From: Streptomyces sp. NBC_00464
GTDB taxonomy: Bacteria > Actinomycetota > Actinomycetes > Streptomycetales > Streptomycetaceae
DNA length: 64,000 nt
Direction: 5' to 3'
Assembly: GCF_036013915.1 (NCBI RefSeq)
Contig: NZ_CP107899.1
Location: forward strand, 2,046,001-2,110,000
Shown: piece by piece, positions 1-10,258 of the stretch
Layout of the letters: every line of letters begins with the position of its first letter
Numbering within the stretch: position 1 is the stretch's first letter
Position numbers and translations under genes: made by a program
Notes under the pieces: generated by a model
What the model was told of the DNA's origin: nothing
The model's database searches: none
The model's input: the letters and a program-made list of their open reading frames with translations, nothing else

Positions 1-800
1 AGCTGGCGGACCGCACCGGCGAGCTCGCCGATCTGGAGCTGGAGATCAGGGAGTCGGTCTCCGAGCTGGCCGCCGAGATGCGCGACGAGGTCCGGGGAGC
101 GGCGGGCAAGCTGCGCAGCGAGATGCGCGCCGCGGCCGACGAGTCGCGTCACACGGGGTCTTCGCGACCGGCCGGCAAGGCGGGAAAGGCGTCCCCGTTC
201 GGCGGCTTCGGCGATCTCGGCGACCTGGGCAACTTCGGGGACTTCGGCGACAAGGAGGCCTGGAGCACCGCGAAGGAAGAGCTGCGCAAGGCGAAGCAGG
301 AGTGGAAGGAGCAGGCGCGCCGGGCGAAGGACGAGTCCCGCCGCGCCCGCGAGGAGGCCCAGCAGGCCCGCCGCCAGGCCAAGGAGGCCCAGGACCGGGC
401 GCGCGAGCAGATGCAGAACGCCGCCCGTCAGGTCCAGGCCCACTTCGCCCGGGGCGACTGGCCGGCGGGCGTACGGGAGGGGCTGGCCGAGATCACCGGC
501 CAGCTGGGCGGCTTCGCCCGTACCGGCAACTGGCCGCCCTACGCGAAGCCGGACGCCACCGACGCCACCCCCGACACCGACTCCGCCTCCGACTGGGGCA
601 AGGACACGGGCGGCACCGGTGACCCGGCCCGCGACCTGGACCGCCTGCTCGACCGGTTCCGCGACGACATCCGTGATGCCGCCAGGGACCGGGGCGTGAC
701 GGAGGACCAGCTCGCGGCGGCCCGCCGTCATCTGTCGACGGCGGCGGCCCACATCGGCGCGCTGCTGCGCGAGGACACCGACGGCAACGCGAAGCAGTAG
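1..800 (+). CDS. PadR-like transcriptional regulator, C-terminal part (5' truncated)
   Basis: The reading frame is open from base 3, so the gene starts before the window. The visible 265 residues hold a Gly-Phe-Asp-rich linker (GFGDLGDLGNFGDFGD), then a long charged helix rich in Arg, Glu, Ala and Gln that is predicted coiled coil, and a C-terminal helical region. From memory, this layout matches Streptomyces PadR-family regulators with long C-terminal extensions. The DNA-binding winged helix would lie upstream and cannot be seen, so the family call is an inference. A strong bidirectional hairpin follows the stop. Confidence 0.55.
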   Translation, partial: LADRTGELADLELEIRESVSELAAEMRDEVRGAAGKLRSEMRAAADESRHTGSSRPAGKAGKASPFGGFGDLGDLGNFGDFGDKEAWSTAKEELRKAKQEWKEQARRAKDESRRAREEAQQARRQAKEAQDRAREQMQNAARQVQAHFARGDWPAGVREGLAEITGQLGGFARTGNWPPYAKPDATDATPDTDSASDWGKDTGGTGDPARDLDRLLDRFRDDIRDAARDRGVTEDQLAAARRHLSTAAAHIGALLREDTDGNAKQ

Positions 801-820
801 CAGAGGGAGAAGAAGAGACG

Positions 821-852
821 GGGCGGCCCGGGGAACACTCCCCGGGCCGCCC
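821..852. terminator. bidirectional hairpin terminator
   Basis: A perfect 14-bp stem (821-834 with 839-852) with a 4-base loop lies between two convergent genes, so it can end transcription from both sides. Confidence 0.8.
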
Positions 853-857
853 GGCGT

Positions 858-1433
858 TCAGCCCGCCTTGCGGTCCTGGCCCGCGTGGCCGTCCCCGTAC
901 AGCGCACGGTTGGCCGTCTCGTACGTCGCACCGTGCTCGGCGAGCACGTCGGCGACGACTCCGGGGGACGCGGTGAGGGCCAGCAGCAGGTGCTCCTCGC
1001 CGATGAACCGGTCACCGCGGCCGAGTGCGATCCGCAGCGACTTCTCCAGGATCTTCTTGGCCTCCTTGGTGAACGGCCGGCCGCCCGTCCACCGGCGACG
1101 GTCCTCACGGTCGCCCGTCAGGGCTCCCTCGCCGTGCGCCTCCTCGATGCGGGAGACGATCGCGGTGAGATCGATGCCGATCCCCGCGAGGGCGTCGACG
1201 TCGGCCTTCGTCATGCCGCCGCGCCTGCGCGCTTCGGCGAGCGCCGCCTCCACCGAGGCCCTGCGGTCCGTGAGTCCCAGTGCGGCAACGGCGAACGAGG
1301 CCCGGCTGCCCTCCTGGTCCAGCAGGGCGAACAGCAGATGCTCCGCGGTGACCGAACCGGCGTCGGCCCGTTCGGCATGTGTCACGGCACCGGTCACGGT
1401 GGCGCGGGCACCCTTGGTGAATCGCTCGAACAT
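858..1433 (-). CDS. Clp N-domain (double Clp repeat) protein
   Basis: The 191-residue protein begins MFERFTKGAR and carries two Clp amino-terminal repeats, around residues 5-75 (AEHLLFALL) and 105-180 (GEEHLLLALT). These bind substrates or adaptors in ClpA/ClpC. No AAA+ ATPase module follows, so it is a stand-alone N-domain protein, a common small Streptomyces family that may act as a Clp adaptor or decoy. The start is fixed by the 4-base ATGA overlap with the upstream HTH gene, which implies translational coupling. Confidence 0.8.
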   Translation of the reverse strand: MFERFTKGARATVTGAVTHAERADAGSVTAEHLLFALLDQEGSRASFAVAALGLTDRRASVEAALAEARRRGGMTKADVDALAGIGIDLTAIVSRIEEAHGEGALTGDREDRRRWTGGRPFTKEAKKILEKSLRIALGRGDRFIGEEHLLLALTASPGVVADVLAEHGATYETANRALYGDGHAGQDRKAG

Positions 1434-1642
1434 CAATGCCTCCCGTACTTCTTGTGCACGGCCTGCCGGCTGACACCCAGTTCGGCCGCGATCTCCTGCC
1501 ACGACCAGCCCTGCACCCGGGCGCTTCTGACTTGTACGGCTTCGAGCTGCTCCAGCAGCCGCCGCAGCGCGGCGACCGACCGCAGCCCCACCCGGGGGTC
1601 GCGGTCGCCGGCGCGCTCGGCGAGATCCGTTGCTTCGGTCAT
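1433..1642 (-). CDS. small helix-turn-helix regulator coupled to the Clp-N protein
   Basis: The 69-residue protein is helical and ends with a clear helix-turn-helix (WSWQEIAAELGVSRQAVHKKYG), like the DNA-binding half of sigma region 4 or Trp-repressor-type folds. It is first in a two-gene operon and overlaps the Clp-N gene by 4 bases. The region just upstream carries ttgac-like repeats around 1648-1685 (cttacattgacacc, gtcaaccctagttgac) that could be its own operator. It probably autoregulates the pair; the target is unknown. Confidence 0.75.
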   Translation of the reverse strand: MTEATDLAERAGDRDPRVGLRSVAALRRLLEQLEAVQVRSARVQGWSWQEIAAELGVSRQAVHKKYGRH

Positions 1643-1679
1643 GGCGTCAACTTACATTGACACCTGAGGCACGTCAACC

Positions 1680-2648
1680 CTAGTTGACAGCAGTCAGTAC
1701 GATCTTCCCGAACTGGTCACCCGAGGCAAGCCGTTCGAAGCCCTCGCGGGCGCGGTCCAGCGGCAGCACCTCGTCGATGACGGGACGCACCCCCGTGGCC
1801 GCGCAGAAGGCGAGGAGGTCCTCCAGCTCGTCCTTGGTGCCCATGGTCGAGCCGACGACCTTCAGTTCCAGGAAGAAGATGCGGGTCAGCTCGGCGTGCG
1901 CGGGCCGGTCGCCGCTGGTGGCGCCGGAGATGACCAGCGTGCCTCCGGGGCGCAGGGACTTGACGGAGTGCGACCAGGTGGCGGCGCCGACGGTCTCGAT
2001 GACGGCGTCGACCCGGTGGGGCAGCCGGGCGCCCGGCTCGTACGCCTCGGTCGCACCGAGTTCGACGGCCCGCTTGCGCTTGGCCTCGTCGCGGCTGGTG
2101 GCGTAGATCCGCAGCCCGGCGGCCCGGCCGAGCACGATCGCGGCGGTCGCGACACCGCCGCCGGCTCCCTGCACGAGTACGGAGTCGCCGGGGCGCACAC
2201 CGGCGTTGGTGAAGAGCATGCGGTACGCGGTCAGCCAGGCGGTGGGCAGACAGGCGGCCTGCTCGAAGGTGAGCTCCTTCGGCTTGGGAAGCACGTTCCA
2301 GCTGGGGACGGTGACCTGCTCGGCGAACGTGCCCTGATAGCGCTCGGTGAGGATGGAGCGGGGCTCGTCGGGGCCGACTCCGTGGCCGGTCTGGCCGATG
2401 ACGGAGTGCAGGACGACCTCGTTGCCGTCCTGGTCGGTGCCGGCGGCGTCGCAGCCGAGGATCATCGGCAGCTTGTCCTCGGTGATGCCGACACCGCGGA
2501 GGGACCAGAGGTCGTGGTGGTTGAGGGAGGCGGCCCGGACGTTGACGGTGGTCCACCCGGGACGCGCCTCGGGAGCCGGGCGTTCGCCCAGCTCAAGGCC
2601 GTTGAGGGGGTGGTCGCGGTCGAGGCGGGATGCGTAGGCGGCGAACAT
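1680..2648 (-). CDS. zinc-binding-type/quinone oxidoreductase (MDR family)
   Basis: This 322-residue medium-chain dehydrogenase/reductase has an N-terminal GroES-like domain (about residues 25-130) and a Rossmann domain with the nucleotide loop AGGGVATAAI around residue 170. It should be a cytosolic NAD(P)H-dependent quinone or enone reductase; the substrate is unknown. The zinc-ligand Cys cluster typical of alcohol dehydrogenases is not obvious, which favours the quinone reductase branch. The start at 2648 (MFAAYASRLD) fits family length; an in-frame extension upstream is Arg-rich and unlike the family. Confidence 0.8.
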   Translation of the reverse strand: MFAAYASRLDRDHPLNGLELGERPAPEARPGWTTVNVRAASLNHHDLWSLRGVGITEDKLPMILGCDAAGTDQDGNEVVLHSVIGQTGHGVGPDEPRSILTERYQGTFAEQVTVPSWNVLPKPKELTFEQAACLPTAWLTAYRMLFTNAGVRPGDSVLVQGAGGGVATAAIVLGRAAGLRIYATSRDEAKRKRAVELGATEAYEPGARLPHRVDAVIETVGAATWSHSVKSLRPGGTLVISGATSGDRPAHAELTRIFFLELKVVGSTMGTKDELEDLLAFCAATGVRPVIDEVLPLDRAREGFERLASGDQFGKIVLTAVN

Positions 2649-2746
2649 GGCCCCGACGATAGGCGGGGCCATGGCCCGACGTAACCGGCTGCGGGTGTGA
2701 CACGCACCGCGCGTGACAGCGACCGGCCCCGGCCGGTTCATTCGAG

Positions 2747-2810
2747 CGCCGGAGGCAAATCAAGCCCCTCCGGCGATCGAGGAGCGGGGGTCCGGGGGCA
2801 GCGCCCCCGA
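2747..2810. terminator. double hairpin in a Streptomyces intergenic repeat
   Basis: Two stem-loops stand side by side: a 9-bp stem (2747-2755 with 2768-2776) and a 7-bp stem (2794-2800 with 2804-2810). The GC-rich sequence between dehydrogenase and malic enzyme is of a kind repeated in many Streptomyces intergenic regions, as I recall. It probably ends malic enzyme transcription, which runs right to left. Confidence 0.6.
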
Positions 2811-2845
2811 AAGGCGCCACACCCGAACCCCCGCACCCACTCACC

Positions 2846-4069
<1,224 letters not shown>

Positions 4070-4592
4070 GGTGTTGACCCCTTAAGTCTTCATCGTTTGA
4101 GGGTGGCCACTCCTGGTTGAGGAGGGGTGGGTGGGCACCGCGTACGTTCCCTGCGCTGGGCGATTGGTCCGCCCCGGCAGGGATGGGATACATACGCGCG
4201 GGCGCGCCGCACACGCGCCCTGAGCCCCGGATGAGGGGTGTAAACGTCCTTCTTACCGGACAGGCAGCACCGCAGACGAGTCGGTATCCCCACGGTGACG
4301 TGTCTCATAGTGGGACATACAGACAAGTCGGCCAGCCGACACGAAACCCGCCCAGAGCAGGGCCAAGACGGGGGATCTTCCGGCAGGAAGAAGGGATTCC
4401 AGGGAAAGGTCCGGCCTTGATGTGCCGGCCCGCTGGGGTTCGGGGGTATCCCGTTACCCGATTTTGACATGCTGCGCCCCCTGTTTGGGGTAATCCAAAT
4501 GACAAGATGCCGAAACCACGCAGGGTTACGGCACTCGAAGACAAGTGCGTGATCATGCTGCACCGCCCCTCACCTGCCGGAGGACCCCGATC
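4070..4592. promoter_or_regulatory. divergent intergenic region between malic enzyme and ABC transporter operon
   Basis: This 523-base gap lies between divergently transcribed genes and should hold both promoters. I see no coding signal. It contains AT-richer patches (around 4410-4500) and the ribosome site cggagga at 4579-4585 for the binding-protein gene. No confident operator was found. Confidence 0.5.
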
Positions 4593-5558
4593 ATGACCGC
4601 ACCCACCACCCGCTGTAAGACCATCGCCTCGTCCCGGATCGCCGCGGTGGGCGCCCTCGCGGTAGCCGGCGCGCTGCTGCTCACCGCCTGCGGTGACCAG
4701 ACGAAGAACGGCTCAAATGGTTCCGACACGGCCAAGACCACGGCCGGCACCACTTCCCCCGCCGACCTCCTCCCCCCGGAGATCAAGTCCAAGGGCGTCA
4801 TCAAGGTCGGCTCGGACATCGCCTACCCGCCGGTCGAGTTCAAGGACGAGTCCGGCAAGACGGTCGGCATCGACCCCGACCTGGCTGCCGCGCTCGGCAA
4901 AGAGCTGGGCGTGGAGTTCCAGTTCGAGAACGGCACCTTCGACACCCTGGTCACCGGTCTGCGCGCCAAGCGCTACGACCTTGCGATGTCGGCCATGACC
5001 GACACCAAGGAGCGCCAGGAGGGCATCGACCCCGAGACCAAGAAGAAGGTCGGCGAGGGGGTCGACTTCATCGACTACTTCACCGCCGGTGTCTCGATCT
5101 ACACCAAGAAGGGCGACGACCAGGGGATCAAGACCTGGGCCGACCTCTGCGGCAAGAAGATCGCCGTCCAGCGCAACACCGTCTCGAACGACCTGGCCAA
5201 GGCCGAGTCCAAGAAGTGCACCGGCGGCAAGAAGATCGCCATCGAGTCGTACGACAACGACCTCCAGGCCCAGACCCGGCTGCGCTCCGGCGGGGCCGAC
5301 GCCGGCTCCTCCGACTTCCCGGTCGCCGCGTACGCGGTGAAGACCTCGGGCGGCGGCAAGGACTTCCAGATCGTCGGCGAGCAGGTCGAGGCGGCCCCGT
5401 ACGGCATCGCCGTCGCCAAGGGCAACGACCAGCTCACCAAGGCCGTCCAGGCGGCCCTGGAGGCGATCATCAAGAACGGCGAGTACGAGAAGATCATCGC
5501 CAAGTGGGGCGTGGAGGCCGGCGCGGTCACCGAGGCCAAGCTGAACGGCGGATCCTGA
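4593..5558 (+). CDS. amino-acid ABC transporter substrate-binding lipoprotein (family 3)
   Basis: This 321-residue precursor has a signal sequence ending in the lipobox LLLTAC, so Cys at about residue 30 is lipidated and the protein is tethered outside the membrane. The mature part is a solute-binding family 3 fold: KVGSDIAYPPVEF opens it, and IDPDLAAALGKELGVEFQF and DLAMSAMTDTKERQ are typical polar amino-acid binding segments. ATG 4593 is preceded by GGAGGA and gives a proper signal peptide; an upstream in-frame ATG does not. It heads a binding protein-permease-ATPase operon. Confidence 0.92.
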   Translation: MTAPTTRCKTIASSRIAAVGALAVAGALLLTACGDQTKNGSNGSDTAKTTAGTTSPADLLPPEIKSKGVIKVGSDIAYPPVEFKDESGKTVGIDPDLAAALGKELGVEFQFENGTFDTLVTGLRAKRYDLAMSAMTDTKERQEGIDPETKKKVGEGVDFIDYFTAGVSIYTKKGDDQGIKTWADLCGKKIAVQRNTVSNDLAKAESKKCTGGKKIAIESYDNDLQAQTRLRSGGADAGSSDFPVAAYAVKTSGGGKDFQIVGEQVEAAPYGIAVAKGNDQLTKAVQAALEAIIKNGEYEKIIAKWGVEAGAVTEAKLNGGS

Positions 5559-5586
5559 CCGGATCCGGCGCTGAAAGGCATCAGCC

Positions 5587-6537
5587 ATGACTGAACTCGA
5601 GAAGACGGGCCCGGTCGACCGGGCGCCCGCACCCCCCACACCGGCGGCCGGACCGGAAGCGATCAAGGCCATCCCGGTCCGGCACTACGGCCGGTACGTC
5701 TCGGCGGCCATCGCCATCGCCGCGCTCGTCGCGATCATCTACGCCTTCAGCCAGGGCAAGATCAACTGGGGCGCTGTCCCGGACTACTTCTTCGACGACC
5801 GGATCATCAAGGGCGTCGGCCAGACGCTCCTGCTGACTGTCCTGTCGATGGTGATCGGCGTGGTCGGCGGCATCCTGCTGGCCGTCATGCGCCTGTCGAA
5901 GAACCCGGTTACCTCGTCGATCGCCTGGTCGTACATCTGGTTCTTCCGCGGTACGCCGGTCCTGGTCCAGCTGTTCGTCTGGTTCAACCTGGGTCTGGTC
6001 TTCGAGTACATCAACCTCGGGCCGATCTACAAGGACTACTGGTCGAGCTTCATGACGCCGCTGCTGACGGCGCTGCTCGGGCTGGGCCTCAACGAGGCCG
6101 CGTACATGGCCGAGATCTGCCGGGCCGGTCTGCTCTCGGTCGACGAGGGCCAGACGGAGGCGTCCCACGCGCTGGGCATGAGTCACGGCAAGACGCTCCG
6201 GCGCGTCGTGCTCCCGCAGGCCATGCGGGTGATCGTGCCGCCGACGGGCAACGAAGTCATCAACATGCTCAAGACCACGTCGCTGGTGGCGGCCGTGCAG
6301 TTCTACGAGCTCTTCAAATACGCCCAGGACATCGGGCAGGCCTCCGGAGCCCCGGTGGAGATGTACTTCCTCGCCGCGGCCTGGTATCTGATCATGACCT
6401 CGGTACTGAGCGTCGGGCAGTACTACCTGGAGCGGTACTACGCCCGCGGCTCCAGCCGCAGTCTGCCGCCCACTCCGATGCAGAAGATCAAGGCCAACCT
6501 GCTGTCCCTGGGCCGCCCGAAGGGAGGCATGGCATGA
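5587..6537 (+). CDS. amino-acid ABC transporter permease
   Basis: This 316-residue inner-membrane protein has about five to six transmembrane segments. It carries the His/Glu/Gln-family permease signature: [12 protein letters not shown] near residue 80 and the EAA loop ([22 protein letters not shown]) near 200, which contacts the ATPase. A proline-rich cytoplasmic tail precedes the first segment. Only one permease gene is present, so it probably works as a homodimer. It follows the lipoprotein by 28 bases and overlaps the ATPase start by 4 bases. Confidence 0.93.
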   Translation: MTELEKTGPVDRAPAPPTPAAGPEAIKAIPVRHYGRYVSAAIAIAALVAIIYAFSQGKINWGAVPDYFFDDRIIKGVGQTLLLTVLSMVIGVVGGILLAVMRLSKNPVTSSIAWSYIWFFRGTPVLVQLFVWFNLGLVFEYINLGPIYKDYWSSFMTPLLTALLGLGLNEAAYMAEICRAGLLSVDEGQTEASHALGMSHGKTLRRVVLPQAMRVIVPPTGNEVINMLKTTSLVAAVQFYELFKYAQDIGQASGAPVEMYFLAAAWYLIMTSVLSVGQYYLERYYARGSSRSLPPTPMQKIKANLLSLGRPKGGMA

Positions 6538-7295
6538 CCGCCATGGTGAAGGCCGAGGGCGTCCACAAGTCCTTCGGCACCGCACACATCCTCAAGGGCA
6601 TCGACCTGGAGGTGGCCCCGCGCGAGGTCTTCTGCCTGATCGGCCCGTCCGGTTCCGGCAAGTCGACCTTCCTGCGGTGCATCAACCACCTGGAGCAGAT
6701 CAGCGCCGGACGGCTGTCCGTCGACGGCGAGCTGGTGGGCTACCGCCAGAAGGGCGACAAGCTCTACGAGCTCAAGGACAGCGAAGTCGCCCTGAAGCGC
6801 CGGGACATCGGCATGGTCTTCCAGCGCTTCAACCTGTTCCCCCACATGACGGCGATCGAGAACGTCATGGAGGCCCCCGTCCAGGTCAGGCGCGAGTCCA
6901 AGGCAGTCGCCCGGGCCCGCGCGGAACGGCTCCTGGACCGGGTCGGTCTGTCCGACAAGGCGAAGAACTACCCCTCGCAGCTCTCCGGCGGACAGCAGCA
7001 GCGGGTGGCCATCGCCCGGGCGCTGGCCATGGAGCCGAAGCTGATGCTCTTCGACGAGCCCACGTCGGCGCTCGACCCGGAGCTGGTGGGCGACGTGCTC
7101 GACGTCATGCGCGGTCTCGCCGAGGACGGCATGACGATGATCGTCGTCACCCACGAGATGGGCTTCGCCCGTGAGGTCGGCGACGCGCTGGTCTTCATGG
7201 ACGACGGCGTGGTGGTCGAATCGGGCCACCCGCGCGACGTCCTGACCAACCCGCAGCACGACCGGACGAAGTCGTTCCTGTCCAAGGTGCTCTAA
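6534..7295 (+). CDS. amino-acid ABC transporter ATP-binding protein
   Basis: This 253-residue ATPase energises the uptake system. The Walker A motif GPSGSGKST is near residue 40, the signature [15 protein letters not shown] near 155, Walker [15 protein letters not shown] near 178 and the switch His in [11 protein letters not shown] near 210. It belongs to the GlnQ/HisP class that imports polar amino acids. The ATGA overlap with the permease gene couples their translation. A strong terminator follows the stop by 28 bases. Confidence 0.95.
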   Translation: MTAMVKAEGVHKSFGTAHILKGIDLEVAPREVFCLIGPSGSGKSTFLRCINHLEQISAGRLSVDGELVGYRQKGDKLYELKDSEVALKRRDIGMVFQRFNLFPHMTAIENVMEAPVQVRRESKAVARARAERLLDRVGLSDKAKNYPSQLSGGQQQRVAIARALAMEPKLMLFDEPTSALDPELVGDVLDVMRGLAEDGMTMIVVTHEMGFAREVGDALVFMDDGVVVESGHPRDVLTNPQHDRTKSFLSKVL

Positions 7296-7322
7296 CCGGG
7301 CATACGGAAAGCCAGGCGTACG

Positions 7323-7363
7323 GAAAGGGCGGTACGGACCTGCGTGGTCCGTACCGCCCTTTC
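7323..7363. terminator. 18-bp hairpin terminator after the ABC operon
   Basis: A perfect 18-bp inverted repeat (7323-7340 with 7346-7363) has a 5-base loop, with A-rich left and T-rich right edges. It sits between convergent genes and likely serves both. Confidence 0.88.
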
Positions 7364-7375
7364 GCCTTGCCGGGG

Positions 7376-8146
7376 TCACTTCTCCGGCAGCAGCTCCGGA
7401 CGCAGCATCAGCTCGCGCAGCTGTGCGCGGGTGAGCGGCGGGGTCTTGAGGAGCGGACCCTGCACCACGTCGGCCTCGAAGCCGGTGCTGTCGCGGACGG
7501 CTAGCACGCTGCCGTCGGCGAGGACGAGCCGGGCGGCCAGCTCGGGGCCCCACTGCGGGGTGCCGTCGCCATAGTCCATGTCGTCGCTCCACAGGGTGAG
7601 CACCCGGCCGCCGGACAACTCCTCGCGCACGCAGTCGGTACGGGCCGGCTCCCCGTTCTCCGGCTTGCACAGGTTCGTGACCGGCGCGCCGCCGCCCAGC
7701 TTCTTCCGCACGGCCTTCGCGTCCATGACGTCGATGGTCAGATAGCCGACACCGCCGTCCCGGCGGACCGCGTACTGTCCGTCCAGCGGCCCGGTCCTGG
7801 GAGGCTCGGGCGGCAGCGGCGAGGCGTGCTTGATGATGTCGGCGAACGACACCTCGTCGACCGTGCCGACCCCCGTCGGCAGCAGCTCGACCAGCCGCAC
7901 GTCCCGCGGCATGCCGCCGCCGGCCCGGGACGCCACGGACGAGGTCTGCGGCTCGGCCGGCGCCTGGGAGAGCTGGGGCACGACGAACGCCCCGGCCGCC
8001 ACCGTGCAGACCGCCGCCGCCGACACCGCGGCCCGGCGCCGCCACCGCACCCGCGCGGCCTTCGCGTAGACACCTTCCGTGCTGATGACCGGCTGCCCCG
8101 CGTCCTCTGCGGCCCGCCCCAGCAGTTCACGCACATCGTCACTCAT
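7376..8146 (-). CDS. membrane-anchored partner of SigE-family sigma factor (possible anti-sigma)
   Basis: This 256-residue protein has a short cytoplasmic N-terminus (MSDDVRELLGRAAEDAG), one transmembrane helix around residues 38-60 (AAVSAAAVCTVAAGAFVV) and a large extracytoplasmic domain of unknown fold. It overlaps the upstream sigma factor gene by 4 bases. This layout is typical of the membrane proteins co-expressed with SigE-family (SCO-type) sigma factors. An anti-sigma role is an inference from context; no zinc-binding ZAS motif is visible. Confidence 0.65.
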   Translation of the reverse strand: MSDDVRELLGRAAEDAGQPVISTEGVYAKAARVRWRRRAAVSAAAVCTVAAGAFVVPQLSQAPAEPQTSSVASRAGGGMPRDVRLVELLPTGVGTVDEVSFADIIKHASPLPPEPPRTGPLDGQYAVRRDGGVGYLTIDVMDAKAVRKKLGGGAPVTNLCKPENGEPARTDCVREELSGGRVLTLWSDDMDYGDGTPQWGPELAARLVLADGSVLAVRDSTGFEADVVQGPLLKTPPLTRAQLRELMLRPELLPEK

Positions 8147-8631
8147 ACCCGTACCTCCGCCATATCGGCGCGCAGCGCCGCCAACCCCCGAGCCGCGTGG
8201 CTCTTGACCGTGTTCTCCCGCATCCCGAGCAGTCCGGCCGTGGCCTCGACGCTCAGGTCCTCCCAGTAGCGCAGCACCAGGACGGCCCGTTGCCTGGGCG
8301 TCAGCCGGGCGAGTGCCGCCCGGACCGCGAGGCCGGTGTCCGTGTCGGGTGCGTGGACCGCCCGTTCGGGCAGTTCGCCGTACGACTGCTCGCGCCGCCA
8401 GAACCGGCGGCGGGACGCGATGAAGGTGTTGACCAGGGTCTTGCGCGCGTACGCCTCGATGTTGTCGAGCCGCCCGTGCCGCCGACCGCCCAGCACCACC
8501 TTGACCAGCGTCGCCTGCACCAGGTCCTCGGCCTCGTGCCGGTCGCCGCAGAGCAGATACGCACTGCGGAACAGTGCGGTGCGTCTGCCCTCGACGAAGG
8601 CGTGCAGCGCGGCGTCGTCATCGCTCCGCAT
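8143..8631 (-). CDS. SigE-family ECF RNA polymerase sigma factor
   Basis: This 162-residue ECF sigma factor has region 2 (FRSAYLLCGDRHEAEDLVQATLVKV, residues about 18-42) for core and -10 recognition, and region 4 (LTPRQRAVLVLRYWEDLSVEATAGLLGMRENTVKSHAARGLAAL) for -35 recognition. This is the short Streptomyces SigE-family type, usually cotranscribed with a membrane protein, as here. It probably reports cell-envelope or other extracytoplasmic signals. Its target promoter cannot be read from this window. Confidence 0.93.
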   Translation of the reverse strand: MRSDDDAALHAFVEGRRTALFRSAYLLCGDRHEAEDLVQATLVKVVLGGRRHGRLDNIEAYARKTLVNTFIASRRRFWRREQSYGELPERAVHAPDTDTGLAVRAALARLTPRQRAVLVLRYWEDLSVEATAGLLGMRENTVKSHAARGLAALRADMAEVRV

Positions 8632-8719
8632 CGTCAGCGCCCCTCTCCGGGTCCGCGGGCGCGGACCGTCTCACCCTTCCAGTGCGGTGGGACGCAGGGC
8701 GGGTTGCGGCCGGTGGCCG

Positions 8720-8764
8720 AAAAAATGGCGGGGCGGCACGGACCGTCGTCCGCACCGCCCCGCC
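8720..8764 (-). terminator. terminator of the methyltransferase gene
   Basis: A GC-rich stem (10 bp, 8727-8736 with 8755-8764, extended by a 5-bp inner stem) is flanked on its left by a run of A. On the minus strand this reads as hairpin followed by T residues. Confidence 0.8.
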
Positions 8765-8777
8765 CCGCATGGTGCCG

Positions 8778-9539
8778 CTACTTCACCGCGAGCACCAGAC
8801 TGTCCGAGGGCGAGGACCAGACGGCCCGCGCCTCGGCGAACCCTGCCGCGCGCAGGGTGTCCGCATGCCATGCGGCGGAGGGCATGTCGCCGTCGGCGTG
8901 CTCACCGTAGATCGCGAACCGCTCGGCGGTCGGCCCGGCGAGCACCGGGTCCTTGGCGGCCAGCGCCCACCACTGCGCCCAGTCCAGGACACCGGCGGCC
9001 TTGGCCCGGTCCATACCGGCGTGCCGGTGGGCGCGTTCGGCGGCGTTGATCCGGGGAGTCCCCGTCTCGATCATGCGGTCGGCGTTCATGAACACGCCGC
9101 CTTCCCGGACGAGTCCGCCGATCTGCCCGTAGAGGGTGGTGAGCGGTTCGCTGTGCAGCCAGTGCAGGGCAGTGGCCGTGAGCACGGCGTCGTACGAGTC
9201 GTGGGGCAGCCGCTCCGTCCACCGCGGGTCCTTGAGATCGGCGGTCACGAAGCTGACGCGCTCGTCGCCGGCGAAGGTGCCACGGGCGATGGCGAGCAGT
9301 GCGGGGTCGAGGTCGACGCCGGTGCTGGTGGCGTTCGGGAACCGCCGCAGCACCCTGTCCGTAATACTTCCCGTACCGCACGCGAGGTCGAGCACCCGCG
9401 GTTCCGGGCCGGTGAAGGCCTCGACCATGTCGAGCATGACCCGGAAGCGTTCCTCGCGGTCGGGCAGGTACCACTCCTGCTGCCGGTCCCAGCTTTCCTG
9501 CCAGGCGTTCCAGTCGGTACCTCGTGCAGTCTCCGTCAC
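8778..9539 (-). CDS. class I SAM-dependent methyltransferase
   Basis: This 253-residue enzyme has motif I VLDLACGTGSITDRVL near residue 50, an acidic motif II (TGVDLDPALLAIAR), and motif III around VSFVTADLKDP. It is similar to the trans-aconitate/ubiquinone-type small-molecule methyltransferases. The substrate is unknown. The gene stands alone, divergent from the CGNR regulator, with its own terminator. Confidence 0.85.
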   Translation of the reverse strand: MTETARGTDWNAWQESWDRQQEWYLPDREERFRVMLDMVEAFTGPEPRVLDLACGTGSITDRVLRRFPNATSTGVDLDPALLAIARGTFAGDERVSFVTADLKDPRWTERLPHDSYDAVLTATALHWLHSEPLTTLYGQIGGLVREGGVFMNADRMIETGTPRINAAERAHRHAGMDRAKAAGVLDWAQWWALAAKDPVLAGPTAERFAIYGEHADGDMPSAAWHADTLRAAGFAEARAVWSSPSDSLVLAVK

Positions 9540-9628
9540 CCGAAACCCTCCATGTAATACCCTGGACCGAGATCAGCCCATTACATCATCGCCGCATCGA
9601 CCTTAGACCGACGCCGTAAGGACTACAA

Positions 9629-10258
9629 GTGGAACTGGCCTATTACTCGGACTACGCCGTGCGTCTGGTCAACACCGAGGAGCCGGCCCGCAACAAGGAC
9701 GCCCTCACCTCGGTCGACGCGGTGCGCGAGCTCTTCGGCGCCAACGGGCAGGCGGCCCGGCGGGCGACCGACGCCGACGTGACCCGCTTCCGGTCCGTAC
9801 GGGCCCGGCTGCGCGCGGTCTTCGAGGCGGCCGACGGCGGCGACGAGACGCTCGCGGTCGACCTGCTCAACTCACTGCTGCTGGAGTTCCCGGTCAGCCC
9901 GCAGATCTCCGGCCACGACATCCGGGACGCGGACGGCAAGCCGGACTGGCACATGCATCTGGCCGACCACCCGTCCAACGCCACGGCGGGCTACACGGCG
10001 ATCGCCGCAATGGGCCTCGCCTTCCACCTCACCTCGTACGGCGTGGACCGGCTCGGCCTGTGCGAGGCGGCGCCCTGCCGCAACGCCTACCTCGACACCT
10101 CGACCAACCGCTCCCGCCGCTACTGCTCGGACCGCTGCGCGACCCGAGCCAACGTGGCCGCCTACCGGGCCCGCAAGCGCCTGGAGACGGAACGGGCCGC
10201 GGAGACCGGCCGCAGCGCGGAGACCGCCCAGCCCACCACACCGCGCACCGAGCGCTGA
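9629..10258 (+). CDS. CGNR zinc-finger transcriptional regulator
   Basis: This 209-residue protein has an N-terminal stress-induced (ABATE-like) domain followed by the CGNR zinc finger near residue 150: LCEAAPCRNAYLDTS...RRYCSDRCATR, with four Cys ligands. The family comprises putative DNA-binding regulators common in actinobacteria. Translation starts at GTG 9629 after gtaagga. Its 3' end overlaps the convergent sodX gene by about 97 bases, so the two transcripts are antisense to each other there. Its Ala/Arg/Thr-rich tail lies in that overlap. Confidence 0.85.
   Translation: MELAYYSDYAVRLVNTEEPARNKDALTSVDAVRELFGANGQAARRATDADVTRFRSVRARLRAVFEAADGGDETLAVDLLNSLLLEFPVSPQISGHDIRDADGKPDWHMHLADHPSNATAGYTAIAAMGLAFHLTSYGVDRLGLCEAAPCRNAYLDTSTNRSRRYCSDRCATRANVAAYRARKRLETERAAETGRSAETAQPTTPRTER

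Noticed and set aside
5035..5050. A third copy of the att core (gagaccaagaag)
   Set aside because: It is part of the binding-protein coding sequence (Glu-Thr-Lys-Lys) and lacks the flanking repeat and terminator.
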